Assembly: GCA_001510575.1 (NCBI GenBank) | Contig: LNGK01000004.1 | Location: forward strand, 601,989-665,988 | DNA: 64,000 nt | Origin: Knoxdaviesia capensis | Lineage: Eukaryota > Ascomycota > Sordariomycetes > Microascales > Gondwanamycetaceae | Direction: 5' to 3' | In this document: positions 1-11,921 of the stretch, in pieces | Numbering within the stretch: position 1 is the stretch's first letter | Layout: each line of letters opens with the position of its first letter | The notes under the pieces: generated by a model | Databases searched by the model: none | Seen by the model: the letters and a program-made list of their open reading frames with translations, nothing else | What the model was told of the DNA's origin: nothing | Position numbers and translations under genes: made by a program

Positions 1-2268
1 GAGTTGCTTCTAACCCCTTCAGACGAGGAGTCGAATGAACAATGTATCGAAAATTTTATGGAGACCCAGGCCGAGCCGGATCTCGTCCAAGATGTGACGG
101 CTGACTGTTCTGTCGTGGCCAGTCTGTGTTCATCTATGAAACTTATGCTCCCGGACAAGAAAGCTACAGTTGGTCCTTCGGTACGTAGATATATACGTAC
201 TCAAGAAGCCTGAAATATGCCTATAGTATCGCTAACACTGCGCTTGTACCCCACGTTAGATTCTTTCGGACTCGGTTTTCCCCTTTGACAAATATCTCGG
301 GAGACCATCCGCATCGCCCAATGGAAAGTATATATTTCGCATGAACTTCAACGGCTGTTTTCGTGAAGTCATAATCGACGACAAACTCCCCGCATCCAAC
401 ACGTCAGGCCGAGCTCTCTTTGTTGTGGACCTCCGAAATCCACACCTCCTATGGCCAGCCTTCTTGGAGAAGGCATATCTTAAGGTTCGAGGGGGATACG
501 ACTTTCCTGGGAGCAACTCATGCACCGACTTATGGGTGCTCACCGGATGGATTCCCGAGCAGGTCTTTCTTCAGAAGTAAGCTTTCGTGACTCGGGGGAA
601 TATCGATGCTTTTTTTTGTGGGATTATCTATCTAACCCCTTTCTTTCTCCTTTTCTCAGAGAGGATCTGGATCTGACCGATATATGGGATCGAATCTTTC
701 CTGCATTCTGCCAGGGGGAGGTTATAATAACCCTTGGAACCGGCCGAATAAGTCCATCGGAGGAAATAGTTATCGGCCTAAGCGGGGATCATGATTACGG
801 GGTACCTGATCTTGAGTATTCTGACGGAATTCGAAAACTCTTCGTCAAGAACCCGTGGTGGTCCGGAGCCACAACCTTTGACCCGCATGCTTCAAGTGAT
901 GACAAAGTTCAAGCTCCAACCCCGGATCCTGGCTCCTCAGCCAGCCCGAGGTCCATGTGGATGTCTCTTGAAGACGTCACCCAAAATTTCGAGTCAATGT
1001 ATCTCAACTGGAAACCATCGAGGTTTGAATATCGGGAGGACCATCACTTTGCTTGGTCTGTGACGCCCCAGAAGAGCAGGAAGTTCACTATCCTGGACTC
1101 TCCCCAGTTTTCAATGAAATGTGATACCCCAACTGTCGTCTGGATAGTCCTTGCCCGCCATTTTGACGACAAGGAACTGGAGATTCTGCGCCGGAGAGCG
1201 CCCGAGCACGGCGAATCATCCGGCGTGCTTGGATATCTGAGCTTGTTCATTTTTGACGGTGGCAAGCGGCGGGACAAGCTTGCCAGTTTCTTATATGCTG
1301 GAGATTACGTCGATTCGCACCAAACATTAGCAAAGTTCGAGATGGCCCCAAACAAGTCGTACACAGTTGTGCCAGTCCAGGACAAGTTGCCGCTGCCCGA
1401 ATATTTCTTCACACTTTCGCTTTTCTCCAATGCGCCCCTATCAGTCGGCCCCGCAGAGAGTAAACGCCGCCACTATCTGCAACTTGACGGGGAATGGACC
1501 CGCCGTACCGCTGGCGGAAACTCCAGCAAGCCGACGTACGGACTGAACCCGCAGTTCTCGCTCTCTGTGACCGCCGCCACGCCACTGTCTCTCCTCCTCT
1601 GCACAGACATTGGCGAGCTCGCCGTGCACATCGACCTGACCTGGGCAAACGGCAAGCGCGTGCGCACCGCCCTCGCTATCAAAGACATCCTGGCCCACTC
1701 GGGCGACTACATCCGCGGCTGTGCCACGCTCGACCTGCCGCATATTGAGCCTGGGACTTACACCATTGTGTGCTCGACCTTTGAAAGCAATCAGACCGCG
1801 CCCTTCTCGCTGCACATCGGCTCCGATCATCCCGTATCTGGCGCCGCAATCGCTGCCGAGGCCGCCGGCCGCCTGCGGACTGCGCTCCCCGCGTTTCAGT
1901 TTGCCGAGGATGAAATGCAGCGTCGCATCCGCCTACGCGCTATCCGCCTAGTCCGATGCTATGCCGTCGCGCGCTGCTCGGCGGCTGTTGGGGCCCTGAC
2001 ACGGCGTTCTATCCCCGCCCTCCGCATCTCCGTTGGCTATGGCTCAGGCCCATCGCGCGTGGTAGTTGCATTGTCGGGTCAGGGCGAGTACCGTGATCCG
2101 TCCCTCGGATTGCATACTAATGATTTCGATATTGAGCCGGGCCGGAGCTCCGGTGAGGGGTGCTGGCTTGTTGTTGAGCGGATTGGTGGCCATTTCAGTG
2201 CGGACGTGATTGAAGTAGAGATATTTTCAGAGGGCTTGGTGCCTGTACAGTCATGGGAGAGTGTTTGA
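1..2268 (+). CDS. palB: Calpain-like cysteine protease PalB/RIM13 (5' partial, three exons seen)
   Basis: Exons are 1-180, 260-576 and 660-2268, joined through canonical GT-AG introns (181-259 and 577-659) that keep one frame. About 701 residues are visible. The N-terminus, where this family has an MIT domain, lies left of the window. Visible catalytic landmarks are the Cys in the DCSVVAS motif (codon 106-108), the His in GDHDYG (codon 790-792) and the Asn in KNPW (codon 850-852), so the papain-like triad is complete. The rest of exon 3 fits the beta-rich C-terminal calpain-like domains. Known for the family: PalB/Rim13 is the signalling protease of the ambient-pH Pal/Rim pathway, recruited to ESCRT-III at endosomes, and is needed for the first cleavage of the PacC/Rim101 zinc-finger factor. 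That assignment here rests on the match to the PalB branch; the alternative is another fungal calpain. Confidence 0.88.
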
Positions 2269-3026
2269 TGTCGGTAATAGGAAATGAGAGAGATGAAGTA
2301 GCAGTATGTGTGCGAATTTCTTTTTTTCTTCTTTTTTTTTCTTCATGTTCGGGTGCTATTCCCTAGGCATTATTCATTTTTTTTGTGTGATGAGAAGATA
2401 AGTAGATAGTTGCAGACCAACGAGAAGTGTAGAAAGAATATAGGGGGCAGTTAGTGACAAGAGCGGATGAATATTGAGGTCTTTTCTTTATGAATAAAGA
2501 GACACTGATATTCCATTCGATCCAACCGAAAACTCCATATACAGATGCTGCTAGTATCCAGTCCCTCAATGACGAAACCCTCTCCTCTCAAGGAGTTCAA
2601 TTTTCATGTACATAAACCACAATCATGATATTTGTTTCCATATCCACATCACCGACATCAGAAAAGGGGGGGAAAGAAAAGAAAATCAGCGCCTTTGTCA
2701 CCCATTCCAAAACTACTAGAAGAGCAAAACAAAATTCAAAAAATGCCCCCAAAGAATCCAAGTAGTCTTTCCAGTCCAATTTTGTCCCAAAATGTGCTAG
2801 GGAGAATCCTAGGGTTGTTATATGAGATATACACAACGAGATGAAGCAGATACCATCGCTATGATGAAACTGATAATGATAATAAATGAGTTTAGGCAAA
2901 GTCATGAAATGGTGCTAGACACTAGCTAGCCGACAGGAGAAAAGCAAAACAGATAGCGTGAGGCGTTTAGGGCATAAGATTTCATTGAAACGGAGGATTA
3001 GATATCGGGCTAGCTCGTTGCCTAAT
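2269..3026. other. Convergent intergenic region
   Basis: The stretch between the stop codons of the calpain gene (+) and the C2H2 gene (-) is A/T-rich, with T and A runs around 2320-2390 and 2660-2760. It must hold both 3' UTRs and polyadenylation sites. I see no gene or RNA in it. Confidence 0.6.
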
Positions 3027-4723
3027 CTATGGCTGAGCACTCCGACGACGTCGGCCCCGATTCGGGCCGTCTGGTCGTTGGGCAAGGACATCCCGTAGTA
3101 GAGGATCATCCTTCTCCCGTTCAGGGTGGTGTGCGCGGACGTGTCTAGATAATTGAATCAAATGGGTTAGAATTTCTTCAGCATTGCAGCGAGTACAGCC
3201 ACCAAACGTAAACTGACGCGGCAATGGATTATATGGTGGTAATCATACCGTTGTAGGTTATCCGGCCGTGGATATTTGTGCTCCCTATCCGGACAGAACG
3301 GGCACACATAGCCAGGAGAATCGTGGACAAGCCCGTGCCTGATCATCTCGTTCTTCCTCTTGAACCCAGTTCCCGCTTCACTTCGAGGGCAGCCCTTGAC
3401 AGGACAGTAGTGAGGGCGTGCAGAAGAGTGCACGTTGGCGTGAGAATTGAGCAGATACTGGGTTTGAAATGGGGGAGCATTACAGCCTGGAATAGGGCAC
3501 ACAAATGGCGGCTGCCCGAGCTGGCCACCTGTCCGGTCAGGCAGAATTTGGCCGTGTATGCCATGAGGGATATCGCCCGACAGGCTAGAAATTGAGCTCC
3601 CATATTCAGATGTGGATGCCGGATGGGCAGAGCTGGCTGGTGGGCTATATAAGGGGCGGAATGAAGGTGGTGACCAGGTCGATGATGTTGTGGTGGCCAT
3701 GAAACCCGGAGATGTTGGGGGCGAGCGGGAGCCGGTTAGGAGAGGGAAACCGGTGGGCGGAGAGTGCGGGTAACTAGGAGCAGAAGAGTGCGGGCCGTCT
3801 TGATCATTTGGAGATGGAGAAGTAGCCGAAGGCAATGACATCTTCTTGAGATCCAAATCTCCCAACTGTGCCCGCAAGGATGGTAGAGACGGAAGTGGTG
3901 GCCGAATATGACCGCTGCGTCCGGACGAGTCAGTACCACCAGAGCCCCTGCCGGCCATATGACCTGAATCCAAGTGCAGAGGCGGGAGTTCTCGCCGGGT
4001 TGGGTCTGGCAGATGACGGTGACTGTGCATCCGGGGGGCGGAAATAGATGCACCGTGAGGAGAGTACCGGTCGGAGGAAGAAGAATAGCCTACAGATGAT
4101 TTGACCGAAATCATGGGAGGACTGGATGGGGCTATGGTGCCGATTGGGGGGAGAGTAGTGGTGAGGCGCCGGCCTAGATCTGGTCCATCCGAGGGATGGC
4201 GGGCAAGCGATGCAGCTGTCACGGGAGGACTGCTATCGGCGGCTTTCTCGTTTGCGGCGGCTAGAGCGGCGGCAGCAAGTTGGGTTAGATCGAGAGGATC
4301 TGAACGGCGAGAGGACCGGTGATGGTGGTCAGAGCTGTGCTTGTCAGATACAATAGAGAGAAAGCTGCTGCGCACATGGGTGTGGTTGTGGTCCCGGTCA
4401 TCCTCGGGACTGGAGTAGTCGTCATCGTCCTCATCCTCGGAGCGAACAGCCGAGTTGGCGCGATTCCGGGGTAGACGGGTTAGAGGGCGCTGGGTGAAGA
4501 TGTCAGCAAGAACAGCGGCGCTGCTTCCTGGAGACACTCGAGGACGGTGGCGAGCAGAGTCTCTATCGGGTTCCTTGTCTCCATGGATATGGGGAAATGA
4601 TGAGGCCGGGGGAAGGACATGGGGTTCACGTCTGGGAGGGCCAGCCTGTCGTGGCGAAGAAGAGCCATCTCTTAAATATGTTGTACCGCCATCAGAGAGA
4701 CGGGAAGCTGTCGCGGTAGCCAT
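3027..4723 (-). CDS. C2H2 zinc-finger transcription factor, two exons
   Basis: Exons on the minus strand are 4723-3249 and 3144-3027. The 104-bp intron (3248-3145) has donor GTATGA and acceptor CTAG and restores the frame inside the third finger (NLQR joined to HVRAHH). The product is 530 residues. Residues 1 to about 390 are Ser/Pro/His-rich and look disordered, with an acidic patch (EDEDDDD) near residue 97. Three C2H2 fingers then follow: one starting FVCPIPGC, one starting HYCPVKGC and containing a long insertion (GFKRKNEMIRH), and one starting YVCPFCPDREHKYPR. A basic RRRR tail ends the protein. This layout is that of a fungal nuclear DNA-binding regulator. I cannot assign a target or a standard gene name. 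Without splicing, the third finger would be truncated, which supports the intron. Confidence 0.85.
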
Positions 4724-4989
4724 GACATTCAGTTGGTGTTAGTCGGCGTGGTGGACTTGGATGTACTGATGTTGTCAAGAGCACGTATACTTGTTCACAG
4801 AAAAAGAAATAAACTGTCGAAGGATGGCTGTGTTCCTGGGAAGGAGCTTGTTCTACGTCGGTGGGTAGGTAGTTTACTGAAGGTGATATGAGACGAGTCC
4901 CGAGAGAATGTGATATCTTGTTCTAATAAGGCATTGAATCCCTCTGTTTCTGCGTTCTTGCGCCGAGGAGTGAAGCCTTATTAAGACTA

Positions 4990-5460
4990 GGAGACAAGAC
5001 TCTAATAGAGACCGGAGGAAAAACCTGAAGATGGCCGATTTTGGAGGAGGAACGAGGGAGAGAGAGAGGAGGAGGAGGACGAAGAAGAAGAAGAAGAAGA
5101 AGAAGAAGAAGAAGAAGAAGAAGAAGAAGAAAAGGGGCGAGAAAAAGAGACAGACAGGAAAAAAAGGAAAAAAAGGAGCAAGCCAAATACTATATTCAAA
5201 ATGACGGAGAGACAAAGAGACCTTAAGCCGTTGATAGGAAGGAACGATCCTGAGGATGAATGAGTGAGAACTGCGAGAGAGTGTCCAAGAGGGAAAGAAG
5301 AAATCACATGGGACAAAGTCCAGAGTGACCGACGCAGACGCAGACGGAAAGAAGAAGAGGAGCGAACAGGGAGAGAAATAGAGAAGGAGCAGAGTGTTCA
5401 CGTAAGATGAGTACGGGGAAGAGATTTGAGAGAAGGAAGGATGTGGTGATAATGTAATGA
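4990..5460 (-). promoter_or_regulatory. Polypyrimidine (sense-strand) leader/promoter tract of the C2H2 gene
   Basis: On the plus strand this segment is almost all A and G, with a (GAA)n core at about 5080-5131. Read in the direction of the C2H2 gene, it is a C/T tract. Long pyrimidine stretches just before the transcription start are a known feature of many filamentous-fungal promoters. The role here is inferred from position and composition only. Confidence 0.4.
5080..5131. repeat. (GAA)n trinucleotide microsatellite
   Basis: About 17 uninterrupted GAA units, read on the plus strand. It sits inside the purine-rich block upstream of the minus-strand C2H2 gene. Confidence 0.95.
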
Positions 5461-8400
5461 GAAGCAGGAGAAGAGTTAGGAAAGAGCCGGTGAGGGAAGG
5501 CTGGCAGGAACCCGGATTATATGAATCACATACAGAGGCGGGCGTGAGGTTCAACTTGGGCGGAACAAATGGTAAGGGGACATGTGCTTGGTGTAAGATG
5601 AAGAACAACGCATGGATAGGAGGACAACAAGAGATGTGGAATGAAGAGGAGGGAAAGTGTGGGTGGAAAAATGTGCCATGAGGCTCTATTAGATATGCAG
5701 CCGACAGGAAAATATATTCACATTTTAAACGGGGAGCGCGGGAAGGAAGTGAAGGCTGGGGAAAGGGTGATGGGGAGGGTTTTCATCATATCTTCTCTTT
5801 TCTTTTTCTTTTTCCTTTTTTAATATTTTTTTTTCTTTCTTGGGAAAAGTCGAAAAGAACAAATAGGAAAAGAAATAATACCCCAAATTTCCAAGATTCG
5901 ATTGGAGATGGGCGGGTCAGAGTGCACTTCTACGGGGTTTTGCTCCACTCGGCTAACACTCACGCACATTAATCAACCGTTTTCTGAACTCTTGTCCTCT
6001 CCCTCAATTTTTATTTGGTTTTTCCTATGTACTTTGCTTTGCGCCTTGCCCTGTATACTACTGTCCGTCCATACACCACATACTGCAGGAAGCACGGGAA
6101 CACACACATAGGAACATGCAATACGCATAAGATGCATCCCTCCATCTCTCAGTTCATTACGCCTTGCCCACCTCTTCCTTTTTAACTCTAACGAGAACAT
6201 GCAACATCGGCCATGGCTTCCCCTCCAAAAAAGAAAGGTGACCTCTTATTTTTCCTGATCTCTTCATACCCGTCAGCTGCGCTACCACCATATCATGTTT
6301 CGGGCGGTGTGTTCTCGTCGTCTCTCCATGTTCCTGGATCGTGGCCTGTTTTACCCATTGGCGGCAAATTGGAAAGGCCACAAAGCCGGCAACTTGCTCC
6401 AGTCTTTTCCCCTCCTCTAGTCTGTCTCTTTTGCTTTTGCTGTCGGGGTCTTCCATATTCCCCAGAAATTGTGTAAAACGAATCCTCTTCCCCATGTTGT
6501 TTCGGTATTTTCCCTGTATATGGGCGGGATTGGTATATATTGTGTCGTCGTAATTCTCCCTCCCTAATTCTGGTCACTTTGCAGCTTTTTCCTGTAATTT
6601 TGGGAGTTTCTTTTCTATTATTTCCTGTGCCGCTATCCTTATAAGAATTTTATTAAGCTTTCTTTACCCCAGTTTCTGTTCAGCTCTTACATTTCTTGTG
6701 ACTCTGGGGTAAATGAGATGAAGTTTGTCGGTCAGTGTCTTCCCATCCAGCTTCGCTGATCCTGCTCCTGCGTCTGGACTTTTTTCCCGTTTGATCTCTC
6801 ACGTTTATCGGCATCTTCCAACACTTTGCCTGTTTTCCTACGTGTACATGCAGGCGTTTCCATTTACCCCTAACAACAGAGCACACACACAAACACATCC
6901 TGTTCTTATAATAAGCGTTTAACCTGGTGCGTATGGGCCCAAACTAAGCGAGAACGTCGGATCGCTCGAATCATTCTGGTCCACGCTTTGTTTCTCCTCA
7001 TCACCCTCCAACTCCAACAACAACAACAGAAAAAAAGGGGGGGGGGGGGTTTCCCTTTCCAAGAATGCCATCGAGAAATGATCCTGCCGCTAAAGTCCTC
7101 TCTGGCCCGACAGCCCGATGGTATGCAATGATCCCCTGTCTTTCAGGCGGACCCCTTCTGACCTAATCCCCAGGAAACGTATCGAGTACATCTTTCGTGC
7201 GGGGGAATGACCACGTGTAAGTGCAGACTTGTTTTGTACCGTGTACAAGTTACTGTATCCCCCGTTATCGCCACTTTTCCAAGAGGCCGACAAAGGAGAA
7301 TAAGGCAAGGAGAAGAGAACGACAGAAAAAAAAAAGAATAATAACAGAGCCCCCCAGAGGCTGACCTGGGGAAATCGATTGTCAAACCTAAAAAAGGTGA
7401 TGCCGTGGCCGTGCAGATTGTGCGATCAGCCGTCGTAGCCTTGGGCTTTGCCCTTTTTACCTTTCCCCTAGCACGCATCCCTGGAAAAGAAAAAAAGAAA
7501 AAAAGGTCATTTACCGCTCTGGTGGTTGTTGTGACCGTTCATTGCGGCGTGTTGCAGCGTGTTGCACTGTCTCTGGTCAGTTGGATCACCTCCAAATCGA
7601 TGTTTGATGACCAGTCCCCATGCTAAACTGCACGTCAGCCGAATGAGGCAAATTGATTGGGGTGAGGTGTTGGTATCGTGATCTCGCTGCTGGCCATTTA
7701 TTCTGGGGGGGTTTCCAACAAAATGGGTTGGCCTTGTGGATCCCACCTGTCTCTGGAGGATACTCGAACTTTGCGTAATAAGAGTGAAGAGAGAGAGGCT
7801 GGGATCGCTCTAACCGGATTGATGGGACAAACAGGCGAAGGCCATTACTGTACTGTACTGTCGTATCGGCTCCTCCACCGTTTTTATAATTCCGTTGATG
7901 AGGCTGTCTAGGACTCTTGGTCCCTCTTCTAATTTAGGTCGTCTTTGTTTCCCCTCTCGCTAGAAATCCAACCCTTGGAACAGCAGAACGGGAAAAAAAG
8001 CCTATTACCATTCTTATTACTTATTACACCGTTGGCCAGATCTGGGAACCTCTCCCATTCTCTGTCAAGCCGGGGGATCGCTTGGTGGGGGTTTTTGGGG
8101 CTCTTTGTGATGCATGAGCTCTCGTGACTCGACTTTGTAGTAGATACGAGACGGAAGCGAAGGCAGCAGCCAGAAAGCACATGTGCATCAGTACCAGATA
8201 CTTGCGGTTGGGACATGTCGTATTGGCTAAACACCCCCAAAATATTCATAGAAAGAGACAGCATGAGAAAGTAAGAAAATAAAAAAGAAAACTGGGGAAG
8301 GAAATGCCATGGGAGAAAAGGGAAGCAAGCAGCATTGGTCGGCATCCACGTGAAGACACTGGGGAGGAGACGATATGGACAAGCACGGACTTTCACGAGA

Positions 8401-11109
8401 AGAAGGAACGTTGGTGTGCCGGCGATTTTATGGGGTATGATGGCGATAATATGGGGAAACACCAAACTAAACCACGGGCTCAATTTTTCCTTTTTGTCCC
8501 CAATTTTTCCTGTCTTTTCTCTTTTCTGGATACAGCGCGGAGAGGCGGAGGCAAAGCTAAATTGGAGTGGAGATTCACAGCGCGGGGTTGACCAATAGGA
8601 GGCCAGCGGCTTTCAAGGCTCTGGGGCCACCTGCGCATCTCTGGAGCTGGAATGCCATGTCCCCCCTTTTTTTGCTTTCCTGTTTCTTCCGCACCAGTTC
8701 CAGTGCGGGCTTTTTGAGTCCGGCCCAGGGTCTGAACTTATAGCGTACAGTAGACCCAGCCTGAGTGCACTGTAGTACCCTCCTCCAGGTACTTCAACCA
8801 CAACTTACACAGGGAACAAGCTTATCAGTCCTCGTTTTTTCTTCTCTTCTTTCCGCCAGACGGCAAAGTCACGAAGGCCATTTTCCCCACTTGTCTCCAC
8901 TCTCCACCATTTTTCCCAACCCCATTTTATATGTTCCTTTTACACTGAGCCGACGTGCTACTTTTTATCTTTGAATCTTCGGTACCTCCCCAAGAGAGCT
9001 TGTCTGTCACTCGCTACGACTGCTCGCGATGGCTGGCCTTCCCACAAAATTCATACTTCACCAGAAATGAACACCGGCCCCTTTTACACATTTCTCTTGT
9101 GTCTCTCTGTTCGTCGTCGATGTGCTTGCTCTGTTGTGTGGCCGTCGAGTGGCTTGACGTGCTCCATGCCAATTTGGTGCCTCCCCTGTTGATGGGAAAA
9201 AAGAACATTATGCAGCCGAGGCTACTCCAACCCTCCTCATGCAAGCAAAATTCCAACCATCCAGCAAATTGCCACGACTTCGAGAACACTTCGCACCGGT
9301 CACTGGATTAATTCAATCTACCGCTACACGATCTTCCACCTGGCACCGTTCTATAAGCACACGTGTACGGCGCCCTGAAGAAATGTTCCGTGTTGGGCTG
9401 CCATACACACCACTGACTGCCACCACCCAGACCACCACCAGCAGCATGCAACGCTAGACTGTAAACTGTCCTCCATTATTAATTACCATAAAACTCGAAA
9501 TATCCCCAAATGATCACTGGCCCTTTGCAGTCTCGGGCCTGAAGAGTCAGCAGCAAAAGCGGGGGAAAACGGTCCCATCCATCACAGACCCTCTGGCGCT
9601 TCTCGGGCCAGATATATGGACTGATTATGTATGTACTGTGATAGGTATCGGTGCATGTCTGTCGAACCTTGAACCTCTGTAAATAGAGGCGGAAGCCTCA
9701 CTTTTCCTCGTTTAGATCGGCCCTGAAGTCACCCGGCACGAAGCCACTTCCCCGTTCCCCCAACGACTTGACTCTCAACCTTTTCAACGCCGCACACCGA
9801 CCTTCGCTGTCCACCGAAAAGCTGGTCAAGTGAGCCCTCCTTGATGAACACACACCTACATACATATATATGTGTATCCCATTTTCGGGGGTTGTTCTAT
9901 ATTGTTTACCGCTATATAGCCATTTCCCCAGAATCTGCTGGAAATAGGGTTTCGGTCTTATTCGTCAACGTTTCAGCTGAATTGGGCTCGGTTAGCCGAA
10001 CAGCCGCCTCTACTCCGTACAGAGCCGCCTCCGCACGAGACCCAACCCCATAAAGTAGCCTCATCATCCTCAACTACGTGTCCTGCTTAACGGTGCAAAT
10101 GAGCTTCCACTCCTCCCAGAAGAGGAATCGGGATGGCAAGGGTCATAGATCTGGCATGTCCACACTTCTAAGAGGCTTTGAGCTAGACTATGTCCTGATT
10201 CAACTACCGAACTTTCTTGAGCTTTGGTTTTCTTTTTCTTGCTTCTCTTATTATTCTCTTGACGCTGACGATTTTCCTAGATGCCCCAAAAATAATAGTA
10301 TCCATCTCTTAGACCCCAAAAAAAACCTTGAGCCGCGGAGTGTACAAAAAGAAACCAGATGTCCGTGAGGCCGTGGGCATGATGCCGATGTCCCATGCCC
10401 TAACCTGCACCATTCTCTTGTCGCAAGACCGCCATGGCCCAGCCAACTGCCGAGGGGAATATTTCGGTGTTGATGTTCATTTCTTTTTTTTTTCCGGCAG
10501 AATGCGCTATATGCTGGGACACACCTAGCACTGCCGGCCTTGAGTGCTCTTTTTTTGGTGAGGGTCTAGGCAGAGAGTCCAGTCCGCCAGCGACCTTTGC
10601 CCTCATCCCATCTGTTTATTTACTCCTGGATCAGATGAGCAGCACTAGGACAGAAATATTAAGACGATGAGAGAGAAAAAAAATTGAATAATTCCCATGG
10701 ATCACTCTCCAATTATCCCGGTTTGAAAACCACACGCAATAGAGACTGCCACAAGGCCCGGGCCTGCGGAGATGGGGAAGGCTCCTTTCCCCCGCTCCCC
10801 CGCAAAAAGAGGTCGAGGCATTGACGCTCTGCCTCTGCCTCTGCCTCTCTGTCTTTCTTGATACCGCGTATCAACTGCTGCCAGGAATGTGCGGGTGACC
10901 AGAATATGTGGATTGCGACGCCGTCGAAGCGATGCACATACACGCATACATATCTTGGATATGCGTGGGTTCGTGTTTTGAGTATTTGTTTTCAGAGCAC
11001 ACACACAACCGGCAGGCAAACAAGGATGGGGGAAGAGAAGGAATATATGGACAACAGAGCGCGATCCGCAAGACTCGCGCCATGTCCATCCGCGCCGCAC
11101 ACGCTGCGT

Positions 11110-11847
11110 TCAATTCTGTCTGGGCTTGACGATGCCATCGTGCATAAAATAGTAAACCACCGTGGAATCCGGGTGCACAATTCCCAGCAGCACGCGCTTG
11201 ACCCTCGGCTTCGCCGCAGCGCGCGCCGCTGGACCGTCCAGCCCGTCAAACACCGACGCAAAGGACGCCAGTGACCACTGCTCGTCGACGTGCAGCGGGA
11301 GCACCAGCTCCTCCTCGGCCTCCTGCACGGGGCGCCGCCCGGTGGCCTGCTCGATCTCAAGCGCCGCGATCTGGTCGTCCGGGTGCGTGTACAGCCGCCG
11401 CGGCGGCAGCCCGCGGATCAGCGTGCGGGACGGCGGCGCCGCCCGGTCGCCGCCCTCGGCGACCGTTGTGCGGAGGATCGTCAGCTGTGTCCAGTTGTGC
11501 TGACGTAGAAGGTTCTCGTACACAATCGCAACCACCGGCGCATCCGCGGCTTGCGGCGTTGTGTCGGCTGACGACGCCATCTCTGGGGTTTGTCCGCTGG
11601 CCACGGGAGCGATCACGCGCTTCTTCAGAGGTGGTCCCCGAGCTTCGGGATGCGGGGCGGTGGAATTATCGCAGACTTGGGAGTGTCGGTGGCTTCTCTC
11701 CGATTCAGCGACCACATTCGGGATATCGAAAGACAATATTTTCTTCTTCCTTTTCTTTTCCAGCTGTGTTGTTCTGGGAGAAAAGGTTGCCTTCATGGAT
11801 TTTGCTACGTCAAGCAAATCTTCGCGACTCACATGATCTAGGCTCAT
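11110..11847 (-). CDS. sen15: tRNA-splicing endonuclease subunit Sen15
   Basis: A single-exon frame of 245 residues from the first in-frame ATG (11847). The diagnostic part is C-terminal: a start like VYENLLRQHNWTQL and the end motif DSTVVYYFMHDGIVKPRQN, which I recognise as the Sen15 fold. Known for the family: Sen15 is a non-catalytic subunit of the Sen2-Sen34-Sen54-Sen15 heterotetramer that cuts introns from pre-tRNAs. The start is uncertain. ATGs at 11847, 11796 and 11580 all share the frame; the last gives 156 residues, close to the usual family size. The upstream part has plausible codon use and a basic KKRKKK stretch, so I kept the longer form. Between residues about 115 and 215 (counted from 11847) are Arg/Pro/Glu-rich insertions. 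Three ACCCTAA motifs lie 19 to 71 bp upstream of 11847, which may favour one of the later starts. Confidence 0.8.
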   Translation of the reverse strand: MSLDHVSREDLLDVAKSMKATFSPRTTQLEKKRKKKILSFDIPNVVAESERSHRHSQVCDNSTAPHPEARGPPLKKRVIAPVASGQTPEMASSADTTPQAADAPVVAIVYENLLRQHNWTQLTILRTTVAEGGDRAAPPSRTLIRGLPPRRLYTHPDDQIAALEIEQATGRRPVQEAEEELVLPLHVDEQWSLASFASVFDGLDGPAARAAAKPRVKRVLLGIVHPDSTVVYYFMHDGIVKPRQN

Positions 11848-11863
11848 GTGATCCTGTGACACC

Positions 11864-11921
11864 AGACCCTAATCAATTCAAATAACCCTAATAGCCTTGA
11901 AACCCTTGCTGACCCTAACAA
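11864..11921. promoter_or_regulatory. Cluster of three ACCCTAA (telobox-like) motifs
   Basis: ACCCTAA occurs at 11866-11872, 11885-11891 and 11912-11918, directly 5' of the sen15 frame. Telobox-like motifs bound by TRF-like/Tbf1-type factors are known in promoters of translation-related genes in several fungi. That they work here is inference from sequence and position. Confidence 0.4.

Larger units (their letters stand above)
4724..11109. other. 6.4-kb gene-poor region upstream of the C2H2 gene
   Basis: No frame in this stretch has coding character. The open frames that exist are low complexity (for example around 4874-5608) or overlap each other on both strands. The first kilobase, immediately 5' of the C2H2 gene, is strongly purine-rich on the plus strand, so it is pyrimidine-rich on that gene's sense strand. 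The rest is mixed composition with T-rich patches, an A7-G13 homopolymer at 7030-7049 and short TACTGTAC motifs near 7846 and 8745. It most likely holds a long 5' UTR and distal regulatory DNA, with possible non-coding transcripts that I cannot demonstrate. Confidence 0.5.

Noticed and set aside
1441..1830. 129-codon minus-strand frame inside the calpain gene
   Set aside because: It is antisense to a well-supported exon with the catalytic landmarks of calpains; GC-rich coding DNA often leaves such antisense frames open.
4874..5608. 244-codon minus-strand frame rich in Phe, Leu and Ser
   Set aside because: It is the translation of a long CTT/CT tract. Composition alone keeps it open and it resembles no protein.
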